Source: JACVRW01 sp963813495 (GTDB taxonomy: Bacteria > Actinomycetota > Thermoleophilia > Solirubrobacterales > Thermoleophilaceae). Taken from it: a DNA stretch of 64,000 nucleotides. The DNA lies in assembly GCA_963813495.1 (NCBI GenBank), contig CAWEZC010000005.1:558001-622000 (forward strand), given 5' to 3'. The notes under the pieces are model-generated. The model was given only the letters and a program-made list of their open reading frames with translations, had not been told where the DNA came from and searched no databases. Below are positions 24,243-32,245 of this stretch, one piece after another. Position 1 is the first letter of the stretch. The number at the start of each line of letters is the position of its first letter. The position numbers and the translations under genes were made by a program.

Positions 24243-25064
24243 GTGGAGCAATATCGTCTCGATTGCCGTGGTTTGAAAGCGGCGCACGGCCTGCGGGCTG
24301 CGAGAGTTCGGCGCGTGGCCTGGGACGAGTCACACTCACTCGCGTTCTCGGCGCGTCACGACTCCTCCCAGAGCGAGGAGGCCGCCGGCGTGCTCGCGGC
24401 GCTCGAGGCCTTCCGAGCCGAGCTCGAGGGCCTCTTCGACCACATCCCGGCCGAGATCGCCGTGATCCTCCACCCTCGCAGCGCCGCGCTCACCCTCGCT
24501 CACCCGTGGCTGCCGCTGGCGCGGCGGGTGAGCGCCCCGGCGGGGCGGCGCTACTTCGCCGGCTGGTTCGCCGAGACCGAGATCCACGTCCTCTCTCCGC
24601 CCGCGCTCGAGCGCCGGGCCGCGAACCTGGAGGGTTCGCGGGAGGCGCTGCGCCTCGCGCCTCTCCACGAGTACGCGCACGTGGTGGTCGGGGCCAACAG
24701 CACCGACCTGCCGCCCCCCTTCTCGGTGGCTGCGTTTCGGCGCTACGTGCGCTGGGCCTGGCTGTGCGAGGGGGCGGCCACGTGGTTGTCGGGGCAGTCG
24801 CCGCACCTGCGGGCGGCGATCGTGCGCCGCCTGCGCGAGGGCGGGCGCCCCGACTTTCCCCCCGCTGCGGCCGACGCCATGCTTCTCGGAGGCACCATCT
24901 TCGACATGCTCGAGCACGAGGCGGGGCCGCGCGCGGCCGTCGGTCTTGCCACCCGCTCGCTCGAGCGCGGACCGCGCTCCCTGCTGGTGGACGCCTTCGG
25001 GCGTCAGCTGGCCAGCGTCGAGCGCGACTGGCGAGCGGAGCTGGATTCGCTGTCCGCCGCCTGA
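24243..25064 (+). CDS. HExxH metallopeptidase-like protein (peptidase MA-like)
   Basis: 273 aa, GTG at 24243. The motif HEYAHVVVG (HExxH) around residue 141 followed about 30 residues later by WLCEGAATWLSG, with the downstream Glu, is the gluzincin arrangement. No signal peptide or membrane helix is evident, so a cytoplasmic place is expected. N-terminal 100 residues resemble the cystatin-like arm found before peptidase-MA domains. Its 3' end overlaps the convergent GGDEF/HD-GYP gene by 61 bp, an unusually long antiparallel coding overlap. Confidence 0.68.
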   Translation: MEQYRLDCRGLKAAHGLRAARVRRVAWDESHSLAFSARHDSSQSEEAAGVLAALEAFRAELEGLFDHIPAEIAVILHPRSAALTLAHPWLPLARRVSAPAGRRYFAGWFAETEIHVLSPPALERRAANLEGSREALRLAPLHEYAHVVVGANSTDLPPPFSVAAFRRYVRWAWLCEGAATWLSGQSPHLRAAIVRRLREGGRPDFPPAAADAMLLGGTIFDMLEHEAGPRAAVGLATRSLERGPRSLLVDAFGRQLASVERDWRAELDSLSAA

Positions 25065-27832
25065 GCATCGAGCACGGCCACGAGAGCCTCGACCACGCGA
25101 GCGTCGAACTGCGTGCCGGCGCAGCGGCGCAGCTCGCCGCGGGCCTCCCCGGGAGTGCGTGCGGGCCGGTAGGGGCGCTCGCTCAGCATGGCGTCGTAGG
25201 CCGAGCAGGCCAGGATCACCCGCGAACCGAGCGGAATCTCGTCCCCCGCGAGCCCGTCCGGGTAGCCACCGCCGTCCCAGCGCTCGTGCTGGTGTCGGAC
25301 CAGGCCACGCACGTCGTCGAGGAACCCGAGCGGTGACAGGATCCGCTCGGCTGCGACCGGATGGTGTTCCATCACGGCCCGCTCCTCCTCCGTCAGGGCG
25401 CTCGGCTTGCGGAGCATCTCCTCGGGTAGGGCGATCTTGCCGATGTCGTGGAAGCGCGTCGCAAAGCGCAGGGTGCGCAGCTCCTCGATCCCCATTCCCA
25501 GGCGTTCACCCACCGCGTCGGCCAGGACCTCGACCGGTCGCGAGCGGCGCCCGTCGCGCGCGTCCATCACGGCGGCCAGCGCGTCGGTGCTCCCCAGGCG
25601 GGCGCGCTCGAGGCTCGCGTGCAGCGAGGCAAGGCGCAGCGCCGATCCGATCTGGTGCGCGACCGTCTCGATCACGCGGACGTCGTCCTCGTCGAAGGCG
25701 TCGGCCCGCACCTCCTCGACGTCGATCACGCCCCACAGCTCCGCGCCGGCCCAGATGGGCGTGGCGAGCTCCGAGCGCACATCGACCATCCCTGGCACCA
25801 AGCGGTAGTCGGGCTCGGAGCTCACATCGCCGGTGAGCACCGGGCGCCCTTCCCGAACGCAGCGGCCGATCAGACCGGAATCAACCGGCTGCGCCCAGCG
25901 CTGGCTGCCCAGGCGTGCGTATGCCACCCCCTTCACGGCGACACTCTCGACGTAGCCGTCACCGCGAATGCGCATCACGGCGGCGATGAAGTACTCGAAA
26001 GCGCGGTGCAGCTCGTCAACCGCCGCCTCCGAGATCTCCTGCGGATCCACCAGACCTGCGAGCCGCCCCGCCAGCGCGTTGGCCAGGGCGAGCTGGCGCG
26101 TGCGCTTGCGCAGGCGCTCGGCCTGCTCACTGACGCTGCCAGCGGCGGGCTCGCCGGCGTGCTCCTGGCCGGAACGCGTCTGCCCGGCGGGCTGGAACTC
26201 GGGTGGCAGCCGGGAGCTTCTCAGCGCCGTGCCTCGCTTGCCGCGCTGCTTGCCGAACAGGAGCGCCCGGTCGGCGCGCGCGATCAGCGCCGTGGGTCCC
26301 TCGCCGGCCTGCCACTGGGCCACGCCCGCGGTCGCGCCGGCAGGGCGATCGAGCTGATCGCCCTCGTCGAGCGCCCGCCCCACCCCCTCAATCGCCCGCG
26401 TGGCGACCTCGGCGGCCGTGTCTTCGTCGGCGTCGATGGCCACGATCGCGAACTCGTCACCGCCGTAACGCGCGACGAGGTCGTAGGGCCGCACGCTGTG
26501 GCGCAGCGCCTGGCCCACGCGCCGCAGGACCTCGTCGCCCGCCAGGTGGCCGTGGCGCTCGTTCACCTGCTTGAAGTCGTCGAGATCCACGATCGCCAGC
26601 GCGATGCTGTGGCCGCTGCGGCGGCAGCGCTCGAGCTCGCGCCGCAGCGTGTCGTGCAGTGCCGCATGGTTGAGGCAGCCGGTCAGCGCATCCGTCCGCG
26701 AAGCGAGCACGAGACCCGCGTGGGCGCTCGCGTTGCGGCAGGCCACGGCGGCGAGCTCGGCGAACGCCTCCAGCAGGGCGAGGTCGTCGCGGCCGACGCG
26801 GTGGCTGCGGAAGTAGCCCACCGCCAACGCCCCACGCAGCTCGGAGTCCCAGTGCATCGGCACGGCGAGCGAGCTGCGCACCTCGCTGAACTGCGGCAGC
26901 GCGACCGGGCGTGGGAGCGCCTGATAGTCGTTGGTGAGCATCGGCTCGTCGCGCTCGATCACCTGGCCGACGAGCCCCTCCCCCGTGGCCACCCGCGCAC
27001 CGATCAGCTCGGGCGGAAGCCCGGCGGTGGCCTCGAAGCGCAGGCCGCCGGCGGCGTTGCCGAGGAAGACGTTGGCGTAGTCGGCGTCCAGGATGCTGGC
27101 CGCCTCCTCGCAGATGCGCACCAGCACGCGGTTCAGGTCGAGGCTCTCGTTGAGGGTGCGCGCGGCACGGGCGAGTGAGGCCTGGCGAGCCGTCTGCGCC
27201 GCGCTCTCGGACGCCAGCTGCAGCTGCACGAGAGACGCCGCAGCGGCGGACGCGAACGCCCGTGCCACCTCGAGGTCCTGGTTGCCCAGCCTCAAGCGCT
27301 CGCCAGCGTCGGCCAGGATCAGCACATGGGGGACGTTGTCTGCGGATGGCAGCGGCAGCAGCAGGGCCGCACCAAGCTCGTGTTGTGCACCCAGCTCACG
27401 GCCGAGCGCGGACGCCTCGTCGCCCGACACGACCAGCGCGGTGTCGGCCCCCGAAAGCAGGGTGGCCAGGGCCGGCAGGCCTCCCGGCGACGGGGAAGGC
27501 GAGGTGGTCTCGGTGCCGCGGGCGGGATCCATCGCGGTGATCTCCGGAGTTCCCTCGCGCCCGTCCAGCGAGATGAGAATGGCTCGGTCCACGCGGAAGA
27601 AGCGGCGGGCCTCGCTGACCAGAGTCTGGGCCACCGCGGCAGGCCCCTCCGCCAGGCCGGCGCTCCCCAGAAGGCGGGACACGGCATGCATCGCTTCGCC
27701 CGCGCCACCGAAGCGGGCCGGGTCTTCCCGGCGGTCTTTGCCGTCGGGCCAGCGTGGGCCAGGCCCGGACATCATGTTGTCATCGGCCGGTTTCTCCACA
27801 CCCTTGAGAGGTTCCGAGGTCTTATGGGACAA
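25004..27832 (-). CDS. Multi-sensor GAF-GAF-GGDEF-GAF-HD-GYP protein (c-di-GMP turnover)
   Basis: 942 aa from TTG 27832; ATG at 27775 is an alternative. Order: GAF-like 45-205, GAF 225-370, GGDEF domain 380-530 with intact GGDEF at 457-461, a short coil, GAF 590-735, and HD-GYP 745-925. The GGDEF half should make c-di-GMP; no RxxD inhibition site was found. The HD-GYP half keeps HDIGK (HD 795-796), HH 823-824, H849 and GGYP 855-858, but the usual first His (HSxRV) reads R763 SRPV, and the Asp of the usual ADAYDAM reads S877 (CSAYDAM). Two HD-superfamily ligands are therefore missing, so phosphodiesterase activity may be lost. No membrane segment. Confidence 0.88.
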   Translation of the reverse strand: MSHKTSEPLKGVEKPADDNMMSGPGPRWPDGKDRREDPARFGGAGEAMHAVSRLLGSAGLAEGPAAVAQTLVSEARRFFRVDRAILISLDGREGTPEITAMDPARGTETTSPSPSPGGLPALATLLSGADTALVVSGDEASALGRELGAQHELGAALLLPLPSADNVPHVLILADAGERLRLGNQDLEVARAFASAAAASLVQLQLASESAAQTARQASLARAARTLNESLDLNRVLVRICEEAASILDADYANVFLGNAAGGLRFEATAGLPPELIGARVATGEGLVGQVIERDEPMLTNDYQALPRPVALPQFSEVRSSLAVPMHWDSELRGALAVGYFRSHRVGRDDLALLEAFAELAAVACRNASAHAGLVLASRTDALTGCLNHAALHDTLRRELERCRRSGHSIALAIVDLDDFKQVNERHGHLAGDEVLRRVGQALRHSVRPYDLVARYGGDEFAIVAIDADEDTAAEVATRAIEGVGRALDEGDQLDRPAGATAGVAQWQAGEGPTALIARADRALLFGKQRGKRGTALRSSRLPPEFQPAGQTRSGQEHAGEPAAGSVSEQAERLRKRTRQLALANALAGRLAGLVDPQEISEAAVDELHRAFEYFIAAVMRIRGDGYVESVAVKGVAYARLGSQRWAQPVDSGLIGRCVREGRPVLTGDVSSEPDYRLVPGMVDVRSELATPIWAGAELWGVIDVEEVRADAFDEDDVRVIETVAHQIGSALRLASLHASLERARLGSTDALAAVMDARDGRRSRPVEVLADAVGERLGMGIEELRTLRFATRFHDIGKIALPEEMLRKPSALTEEERAVMEHHPVAAERILSPLGFLDDVRGLVRHQHERWDGGGYPDGLAGDEIPLGSRVILACSAYDAMLSERPYRPARTPGEARGELRRCAGTQFDARVVEALVAVLDAQAADSESSSARQSRSTLAS

Positions 27833-27847
27833 AAACCCGCCCCGAAC

Positions 27848-28963
27848 CTACAGGCCGAGAGTCTTGGCGATGATGTTCTTCTGGATCTCCGAGGTGCCGC
27901 CGTAGATCGTCGTCACCACAGCGGTACGCAGGTGGCGTTCCATGGGGTACTCGGTGGCGTATCCGTAGCCCCCCATGATCTGGACCCCCTCGAGCGCGCA
28001 GCGCTTGGCCAGCTCGGTGGCGGCGAGCTTGGCCATGGAGGCCTCCCGAGGCAGCATCCGGTCCGGGTCCTCGTCGGTGAGCGAGGCCACCCAGCGCACC
28101 AGCAGCCGCACCTGGGCCAGCTCGGTGGCCAGTTCGGCGAAGCGGTGCTGCAGGGCCTGGAAGCTTCCGATGGGCCTCCCGAACTGACGGCGTTCTTTGG
28201 CGTAGGCGAGCGCGTCGTCGAAGGCGCGCTGGGCAAGGCCCAGCGACGTCGCCGCGAGGATCGTGCGCTCGTAGTTGAGACCGGCCATGAGCTGCGTCCA
28301 GCCCGCGCCTTCGGCGCCCAGCAGAGCCTCCTCGGGCACGCGCACGCCGTCCAAGTGGATCTCGTTGGTCTCCTCGCCGCCGAGCGTCTTGATCGGCGTG
28401 AGCGTCATGCCGGTAGCGTCGCGCGGGACGAGGATCATCGACATGTCCTCGTGGCGCTCGCCGGGGCCGGTGCGGCAGACGATCAGGATGTGGCTGGCCT
28501 TGTGGGCGTAGGAGCACCACATCTTGGCCCCGTCGAGGACATACTCGCCTGCCTCTGAACGGGCGCGCGTCTTGAGCGCCGCCACATCCGAGCCGGCGTC
28601 GGGCTCCGACATGGCGATGGCCAGCGTGCCGCCGCGCACCACGCGGCCGAACAGCTCGCGCTTCTGCTCCTCGCTGCCGAAGCGGTTGAGCGCGCCGACC
28701 ACGATCAGCGTGACCCCGTAGCCGCCGACCGGGATCCCCCCGTAGGTGGTCTCCTCGAGGAACAGGGTCGCGTCGAGGAAGGACCCGCCCGAGCCGCCGT
28801 ACTCCTCGGCGATCTGCAGCCCGTACCAGCCCAGCTCGCCCATGCGGGCGGCGACCGCGTCGTCGTGGCCGTCCTCGGCTGAGCGGTCGAACTTCTCCCG
28901 CGCGGCGAAGTCCCGGATCGCCTCGACGAAGGCGGTCTGTTCCTCCGTCAGCCCGGTGGTCAA
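27848..28963 (-). CDS. Acyl-CoA dehydrogenase with IVD/LCAD-type catalytic Glu
   Basis: 371 aa from a TTG at 28963 that overlaps the upstream ACAD stop (TTGA). FAD-dependent alpha,beta-desaturation of acyl-CoA. Motifs: AIAMSEPDAGSDVAAL (FAD and substrate), GAKMWCSYAHKA, RRQFGRPIGSFQALQH, IMGGYGYATEYPMERHLR. The usual catalytic Glu of MCAD-type enzymes (IYEGTSEIQ) is Gly355 here (IYGGTSEIQ); instead E232 in NYERTILA matches the site used by isovaleryl- and long-chain enzymes. It pairs with the second ACAD gene, perhaps as a heteromer as in mycobacterial FadE pairs. Confidence 0.88.
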   Translation of the reverse strand: MTTGLTEEQTAFVEAIRDFAAREKFDRSAEDGHDDAVAARMGELGWYGLQIAEEYGGSGGSFLDATLFLEETTYGGIPVGGYGVTLIVVGALNRFGSEEQKRELFGRVVRGGTLAIAMSEPDAGSDVAALKTRARSEAGEYVLDGAKMWCSYAHKASHILIVCRTGPGERHEDMSMILVPRDATGMTLTPIKTLGGEETNEIHLDGVRVPEEALLGAEGAGWTQLMAGLNYERTILAATSLGLAQRAFDDALAYAKERRQFGRPIGSFQALQHRFAELATELAQVRLLVRWVASLTDEDPDRMLPREASMAKLAATELAKRCALEGVQIMGGYGYATEYPMERHLRTAVVTTIYGGTSEIQKNIIAKTLGL

Positions 28964-30219
28964 ATCTGAGAGGGCGTCGCTTCGCGCCCGCCGGGCGCTT
29001 GCGCGACCGCCGGCTCCCTCGGCTTGAAGCGGTTGAGCTCGCGCAGGGCAACCACCATCTTGTGCACCTCGTCCGGGCCGTCGGCAATCCGCAGCCAGCG
29101 CCCCTGGCGCCACATTGCGGCCAGGGGCGTGTCGTCGGACATCCCGAGCGCCCCGTGGACCTGCATGGCACGGTCGAGCACGTCCTGGTGCATCTGGGCC
29201 GCGATCACCTTGATCATCGAGATCTCCTGGCGCGCGGCGCGCTTGCCCTCGGTGTCCATCTTCCAGGCGGCGTGGAGCACCATGAGCCGGGCGGAGTCGA
29301 TCTCCATGCGCGACTTGGCAATGAAGTCCTGGACGAACTGCTTCTCCGCCAGGGGACCGCCGAAGGCCTGGCGGTCGTGGGCGCGGCGGCACATCAACTC
29401 GAAGCCGCGCTCGGCCGAGCCGATCGCGCGCATGCAGTGGTGGATGCGCCCGGGCCCGAGGCGGTCCTGCGCGATGGCGAAGCCACCGCCGCGCTCTCCA
29501 AGCAGGTTGCCGGCAGGCACGCGACAGTCCTCGTAGCGCACCTCCCAGTGACCCGGGCCCTCGTCGTGGCCCATCACCGGCACGGGCCGGATGCCCTCGA
29601 AGCCGGGGGTATCGAGCGGGACGATGATCATCGATGCGCGCTTGTGGCGCGCGGCGTCGCGATCGGTGACCACCATCGCGATGGCTACGTCGGCTCCGTT
29701 GTAGCCCGAGGTGAACCACTTGTGCCCGTTGATGACCCACTGATCACCTTGGAGCTCGGCCAGCGAGGCGAGCTGAGTGGGATCGGAGCCTGCCGTCTCG
29801 GGCTCGGTCATCGAAAAGCAGGAGCGCGTCTCGCCCTCGAGCAGCGGCGTGAGCCAGCGCTCCCGCTGCTCGGCGGTGCCGTGCTCGGCCAGGATCTCCA
29901 TGTTGCCGGTGTCGGGAGCCGAACAGTTGAAGACCATCGGCGCCACGCCGCTGCGGCCCATCTGCTCGCAGAGCATCCCGTACTCCCAATTGGTCAGGCC
30001 GGGACCGAAGCGCTCGTCGGGCATGAACAGGTTCCAGAGCCCGTCGGAGCGGGCTCGGCCGCGCAGCTCGACGAGGATCTCGGGGTAGGGCACTCCCGGG
30101 CGCACCTCGCGGTCGAGCGCCTCCATCGCCTCGCCCTCCACGGGATCCACGTGCTCCGCCATGAACTCCCTGATCCGGTCGAGGAGGACGGCGACGCGAT
30201 CGGAAGGTGCGAAGTCCAT
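28960..30219 (-). CDS. Acyl-CoA dehydrogenase (ACAD10/11-like)
   Basis: 419 aa, ATG at 30219. Opens with FAPSDRVAVLLDRIREFMAEHV, then SMTEPETAGSDPTQLAS, NGHKWFTSGYNGADVAI, DRQAFGGPLAEKQFVQ and QVHGALGMSDDTPLAAMW. The C-terminal RIADGPDEVHK, with Asp in place of the usual catalytic Glu position, is characteristic of the ACAD10/11-like branch that handles branched or hydroxylated substrates. First gene of an operon with a second ACAD and perhaps the c-di-GMP gene 15 bp further on. Substrate unknown. Confidence 0.88.
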   Translation of the reverse strand: MDFAPSDRVAVLLDRIREFMAEHVDPVEGEAMEALDREVRPGVPYPEILVELRGRARSDGLWNLFMPDERFGPGLTNWEYGMLCEQMGRSGVAPMVFNCSAPDTGNMEILAEHGTAEQRERWLTPLLEGETRSCFSMTEPETAGSDPTQLASLAELQGDQWVINGHKWFTSGYNGADVAIAMVVTDRDAARHKRASMIIVPLDTPGFEGIRPVPVMGHDEGPGHWEVRYEDCRVPAGNLLGERGGGFAIAQDRLGPGRIHHCMRAIGSAERGFELMCRRAHDRQAFGGPLAEKQFVQDFIAKSRMEIDSARLMVLHAAWKMDTEGKRAARQEISMIKVIAAQMHQDVLDRAMQVHGALGMSDDTPLAAMWRQGRWLRIADGPDEVHKMVVALRELNRFKPREPAVAQAPGGREATPSQI

Positions 30220-30253
30220 AGGGCGCGCAGCCTACCGCCCCCGGCCCGCCGGT

Positions 30254-30667
30254 TCAGACCCCCTGAAGCAGCCAGGCAATCAGGGCGGCGCCCGCGCCGC
30301 CCCCCAGGATCACGGCGCTCAGCAGCAGCGGATTGGGCGCGCCCGAGCCGCTGGCCTGGGTGGGCGCCAGCTCGGTCTCGAGGAGCACGTCGCGCGCCAC
30401 CTCGGCGCCGGCGGCGGGCACCATCACGTCGCGCGGCCCGGCGGCGAGGAAGTCGGGCACGTCGAAGCCGGCGCTGCGGCGCAGCACGCTGGGCACGCCC
30501 TCCTCCAGCAGCAGCCCCTGAATGAACTCGGCCTCCGCCTGGTGGCGCCCCCCGGCCACTCGCACCAGGTCACCCTCCACGTAGAGCGGGTTGATCTTGC
30601 GCGCGCGCCCGTGAGCCTCGCTGAGCGGGGCCTCCAGCGGCTCGGCGCCGCGAGCCACCAGCGGCAT
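30254..30667 (-). CDS. DUF2007-like protein with C-terminal TM and probable N-terminal zinc ribbon
   Basis: 137 aa from ATG 30667. The core VEGDLVRVAGGRHQAEAEF, IQGLLLEEGVPSVLRR, PDFLAAGPRDVMVPAAG fits DUF2007 (putative prokaryotic signal-transducing domain), followed by a single membrane helix at the C-terminus (LLSAVILGGGAGAALIAWLL). The same frame continues upstream of the ATG for 19 codons reading CPSCG, ten residues, CADCG, a clear zinc ribbon (30668-30724), but no ATG, GTG or TTG occurs before an in-frame stop. So either the true start is non-canonical or the start has been lost. It follows the JAMM protease gene. Confidence 0.7.
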   Translation of the reverse strand: MPLVARGAEPLEAPLSEAHGRARKINPLYVEGDLVRVAGGRHQAEAEFIQGLLLEEGVPSVLRRSAGFDVPDFLAAGPRDVMVPAAGAEVARDVLLETELAPTQASGSGAPNPLLLSAVILGGGAGAALIAWLLQGV

Positions 30668-30731
30668 GCCGCAGTCGGCGCAGAACGTCTCCTGGGACGC
30701 GCCCCGGCGGCCGCAGGAGGGACACGCGAGG

Positions 30732-31121
30732 TCAGCCGACGACGAGCTCCTCCTCCTCCACCCGGCCGTCGGCGATGCGCCAGGCGCGCACCGCCGGTGC
30801 GTCGCCGTTCTCCAGGGACACGATCAGATAGGTCCAGTGCGGATAGCTGGCCAGGTTGATGTCGGTCTGCGAGGGCTCGGCCGGGCTGCGGGGATGAGAG
30901 TGGTAGATGCCGACCTGAAAGCCCTCGTCGTCGAGCTCGTTGACGGCGAACAGGCTCTCGTGATCGAGCGAGTAGCCGTAGGGCGAACGGCGCTCGTTCT
31001 CGGCGCGGATCACCTGCTGCACCTCGCCTTCGCGGGCACTCAGGTAGCCGCAGCACTCGTTGGGCGCTTCGTCACGCGCGTGGGCCACGAGCTCGTCCCA
31101 GTGGGCCTGCGAAATCCTCAC
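30732..31121 (-). CDS. mec: JAMM/MPN+ metalloprotease, Mec-like (CysO-cysteine hydrolase)
   Basis: 129 aa from GTG 31121 (TAGCCT-N7-GTG in front, leaderless). JAMM zinc site complete: Glu in NECCGYL, HSHP, then S and D in SQTD (HxH-x7-Sxx-D). Compact bacterial M67 proteins of this kind, such as Mycobacterium tuberculosis Mec, cut cysteine from the C-terminus of the CysO carrier. The other pathway genes (CysM-like, CysO-like, E1-rhodanese) lie 1.7-5.2 kb away on the same strand, which supports this role. A longer frame to 31670 is shadow of the plus-strand gene. Confidence 0.82.
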   Translation of the reverse strand: MRISQAHWDELVAHARDEAPNECCGYLSAREGEVQQVIRAENERRSPYGYSLDHESLFAVNELDDEGFQVGIYHSHPRSPAEPSQTDINLASYPHWTYLIVSLENGDAPAVRAWRIADGRVEEEELVVG

Positions 31122-31128
31122 GATCCGA

Positions 31129-31134
31129 AGGCTA
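31129..31134 (-). promoter_or_regulatory. Leaderless -10 for the mec-like gene
   Basis: TAGCCT on the minus strand, 7 nt before GTG 31121. It overlaps the plus-strand -10 (31133-31138) at a central CTAG, so two polymerases cannot bind at once. Confidence 0.6.
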
Positions 31135-31138
31135 GTGT
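31133..31138 (+). promoter_or_regulatory. Leaderless -10 for the first ferritin-like gene
   Basis: TAGTGT, 7 nt, then ATG 31146. Overlaps the divergent -10 element of the mec-like gene. Confidence 0.6.
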
Positions 31139-31145
31139 CCGCGCC

Positions 31146-31694
31146 ATGCCGGCCGCCCTCACCAGACGCGGCGCCCTTGGCGCGGGCGCCGCCGCGCTTG
31201 CCCTCGTGTCCTGCGGTGGCGGCGATCCAGCGCCGCCCGGGGGCGCCCAGCCGGGCTCGGGCGCTGCGCTGCTGGGCTCGCTGCTCGCGCTCGAGCGGGC
31301 GGTGATCGCCGCCTACGGCGCCTCCGAGCCCGTGCTCGCGCGCGAGGCCCGCGCCTACGCCAGCCGCATCCGCGAGCAGGAGCTCGAGCACGCGCACAGC
31401 CTCGAGGAGCTGATTCGCGAGCTCGGCGGGGAGCCTCCGGCGGGCCGGCCGGCGCAGGAGTATGCCCGGACCTTCCCCCGCCTCGACAGCCAGGGCGACG
31501 CGCTGCGTTTCCTCGAGGACCTGGAGGAGCGCCAGGTGCGCGCCTACCTGGAGGCGCTGAGCGAGCTGCCGGAGCTGGATCTGCGCCGCCGGGCAGCGGA
31601 AATCGGCGCGGCGGAGGGCCAGCAGCTGGCGACGCTGCGTGTGCTCGACGGGCGACCGGCCTCGCCTCACCCGTTCGAGACGGGGGCGCTGTGA
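31146..31694 (+). CDS. Ferritin-like-domain lipoprotein with Tat-type signal
   Basis: 182 aa, ATG at 31146. The N-terminus LTRRGALGAGAAALALVSC combines a twin-arginine motif with a lipobox (LVSC), so it is likely exported folded by Tat and lipidated at Cys. The rest is a helical bundle with E and H repeats: LLALERAVIAAYGA, REQELEHAHSLEELI, DLEERQVRAYLEAL, typical of the DUF4439/ferritin-like_2 group. Metal binding is expected from E/ExxH-type residues, but oxidase function is unproven. Stop overlaps the next, related gene by 4 bp. Confidence 0.75.
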   Translation: MPAALTRRGALGAGAAALALVSCGGGDPAPPGGAQPGSGAALLGSLLALERAVIAAYGASEPVLAREARAYASRIREQELEHAHSLEELIRELGGEPPAGRPAQEYARTFPRLDSQGDALRFLEDLEERQVRAYLEALSELPELDLRRRAAEIGAAEGQQLATLRVLDGRPASPHPFETGAL

Positions 31695-32182
31695 CGCTCA
31701 GCCGCCGCGGCCTGGTGGCGGCGGGCGCGCTGCTGGTGGTGGCCCCGGCGGCGCGCGCCCGGCAGCGCTCCGATGCCGAGCTCCTCGAGGAGCTGCTCGG
31801 CCTCGAGCGGCGCCAACTCTCGGCCTACGAGGCCGCGCTACGGCGCGACGCGATCGAGCCAGGCCTGGGCGAGACCCTGCGCGACCAGGAACGCGACCAC
31901 CTCCAAGCGCTCGAGCGTGCACTCGCCGAGCTCGGCGGCGGCGCGCCTCAAGCCGCCGTCCCGCCGCGCGGCCTGGGCTCGGCGCTGCGCGGGCGGCGGG
32001 AGTTCGCCGCCTACGCGCTCGGGCTCGAGCGGGAGGCCACCCTCGCCTACGCGGACGCGGCATCGGGCATCGGGCGGCCGGGTCTGCGTCAGCCACTCGG
32101 CTCGATCATGACCTGCGAGGCGGCCCACCAAGTCGCGCTGCGCGCCGCCGGCGGCGCGCCCCTGCTGGCGCCCCCTCGCTGA
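31691..32182 (+). CDS. Second ferritin-like protein with Tat signal
   Basis: 163 aa, GTG at 31691 in a GTGA overlap. Signal LSRRGLVAAGALLVVAPAARA with twin Arg and an AxA cleavage site but no lipobox Cys, so it is predicted to be soluble outside the membrane. Helical bundle: LLGLERRQLSAYEAAL, RDQERDHLQALERAL, ALGLEREATLAYADA, paralogous in layout to the preceding lipoprotein. Together they look like a membrane-tethered plus soluble pair of metal-binding bundles. TatA is encoded 410 bp further on the same strand. Confidence 0.72.
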   Translation: MTLSRRGLVAAGALLVVAPAARARQRSDAELLEELLGLERRQLSAYEAALRRDAIEPGLGETLRDQERDHLQALERALAELGGGAPQAAVPPRGLGSALRGRREFAAYALGLEREATLAYADAASGIGRPGLRQPLGSIMTCEAAHQVALRAAGGAPLLAPPR

Positions 32183-32245
32183 TCCACGCGGCTGCGAGCC
32201 GCGTTAAAAGGGGCGGCAGGGGACTCGACTACGGGAGGTCGGCCG

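Noticed and set aside
25448..27178. 576-aa plus-strand open frame opposite the c-di-GMP gene
   Set aside because: Shadow of the GGDEF/HD-GYP gene; repeats of Ala/Arg/Gly/His without any domain pattern.
27848..29740. Very long minus frame (630 aa) suggesting a larger acyl-CoA dehydrogenase fusion
   Set aside because: The first 260 residues are out-of-frame translation of the upstream ACAD; the real start is the TTG at 28963.
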